Below, one piece after another: positions 5,065 to 5,335 of a DNA stretch of 5,335 nucleotides (position 1 is its first letter; each line of letters begins with the position of its first letter). Source of the DNA: Pseudomonadota bacterium. GTDB lineage: Bacteria; Pseudomonadota; Gammaproteobacteria; Burkholderiales; Casimicrobiaceae. The stretch covers positions 1 to 5,335 of the forward strand of contig JAKLIE010000160.1 in the NCBI GenBank assembly GCA_022709775.1. The letters are read 5' to 3'. The notes beneath the pieces were generated by a model that was not told where the DNA came from, searched no databases, and saw only the letters and a list, made by a program, of their open reading frames with translations. The translations under genes and the position numbers were made by a program.

Positions 5065-5335
5065 CGACGGTTTCGGGCGCGGCCCCGCGCGTCGGCGCAC
5101 TCGCGGCAACCGGGGCCGCAGCCCCGGCATCGTTCGGCACCGTCGCGTCGACACCGGGGTTCCGACGGGACGCCCCGACGCGAGCCTACCTGGCGCCCGG
5201 GATCCTGCCGGAGGGCCCGCCGCCTTTCTCCGGACGGATGGGAGAGAACGCATGCGCAGCGTCCGTCGGGACGACCGGAGCGCCAGGCCCGTGAAGTGGA
5301 CGTAGTTCGATCCGTCGCGGCGGACGACTCCCGTT
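5065..5335. other. Region after the LRR gene, no convincing gene
   Basis: Apart from the hairpin at 5110-5127 I see no clear function. An ATG at 5252 preceded by GGAGAG (5241-5246) opens only 17 codons (MRSVRRDDRSARPVKWT, stop at 5303-5305). A separate frame is open to the window end and contains a GTG at 5296 with no good ribosome binding site. No other open frame shows recognisable protein motifs. The next gene probably begins near or beyond the right edge. Confidence 0.5.
5110..5127 (+). terminator. Candidate hairpin terminator after the LRR gene
   Basis: CCGGGGC (5110-5116), loop CGCA, GCCCCGG (5121-5127): a perfect 7-bp GC stem 46 bases after the LRR stop. No T-run follows (next bases CATCGTTCGG), so intrinsic termination would be weak. 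It may instead act as a 3' mRNA stabiliser or a Rho-associated structure. Confidence 0.4.

Noticed and set aside
3379..5253. 624-codon open frame on the - strand opposite the LRR gene
   Set aside because: Its Arg/Gly/Pro-rich translation has no domain, while the + strand frame shows clear LRR, fibronectin III and signal sequences. Repeated codons on the + strand in GC-rich DNA keep the opposite frame open.
3573..5294. 573-codon + strand frame overlapping the LRR gene
   Set aside because: It is offset from the LRR frame and gives an Arg-rich translation without motifs; shadow frame.

Overview
The window is a very GC-rich, densely coded stretch of bacterial chromosome. All supportable genes lie on the + strand. 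The GlcF, IspD and IspF sequences, the high GC and an IPTL-CTERM-type surface protein point to a proteobacterium, most likely a betaproteobacterium related to Burkholderiales or an environmental relative. That placement is inference; no rRNA or other phylogenetic marker is present.

Positions 1-3160 hold five tightly packed genes that look like one transcription unit. They are the C-terminal three quarters of glcF (iron-sulfur subunit of glycolate oxidase, cut by the window start), a 4HBT-fold acyl-CoA thioesterase, a GNAT N-acetyltransferase, ispD and ispF. Three of the four junctions are 4-base stop/start overlaps (ATGA, GTGA, ATGA). The other, GNAT to ispD, is a 32-base gap carrying a good ribosome binding site. 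IspD and IspF catalyse two steps of the non-mevalonate (MEP) isoprenoid pathway, so essential isoprenoid genes sit downstream of a glycolate-oxidation gene and two small acyl/acetyl-CoA enzymes. No direct metabolic link between the two halves is visible.

Positions 3161-3522 are non-coding or only doubtfully coding. They hold GC-rich inverted repeats after ispF, a perfect TATAAT box, a 7-base direct repeat near it, a long leader and a REP-like hairpin just before a purine-rich ribosome binding site.

Positions 3523-5064 encode an exported protein built as signal peptide, plant-type LRR N-cap, about nine 24-residue leucine-rich repeats, a fibronectin type III-like domain and a C-terminal IPALGPW + transmembrane + LRR tail. 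The tail is a divergent IPTL-CTERM sorting signal. This is the accessory, most interesting part of the window. Its third codon positions look less GC-rich than those of its neighbours.

Positions 5065-5335 contain a strong hairpin after the LRR gene and no convincing gene. A 17-codon mini-ORF with a plausible ribosome binding site and an open frame running off the end are noted. I see no tRNA, rRNA, CRISPR, transposase, phage gene or clear novel defence system.
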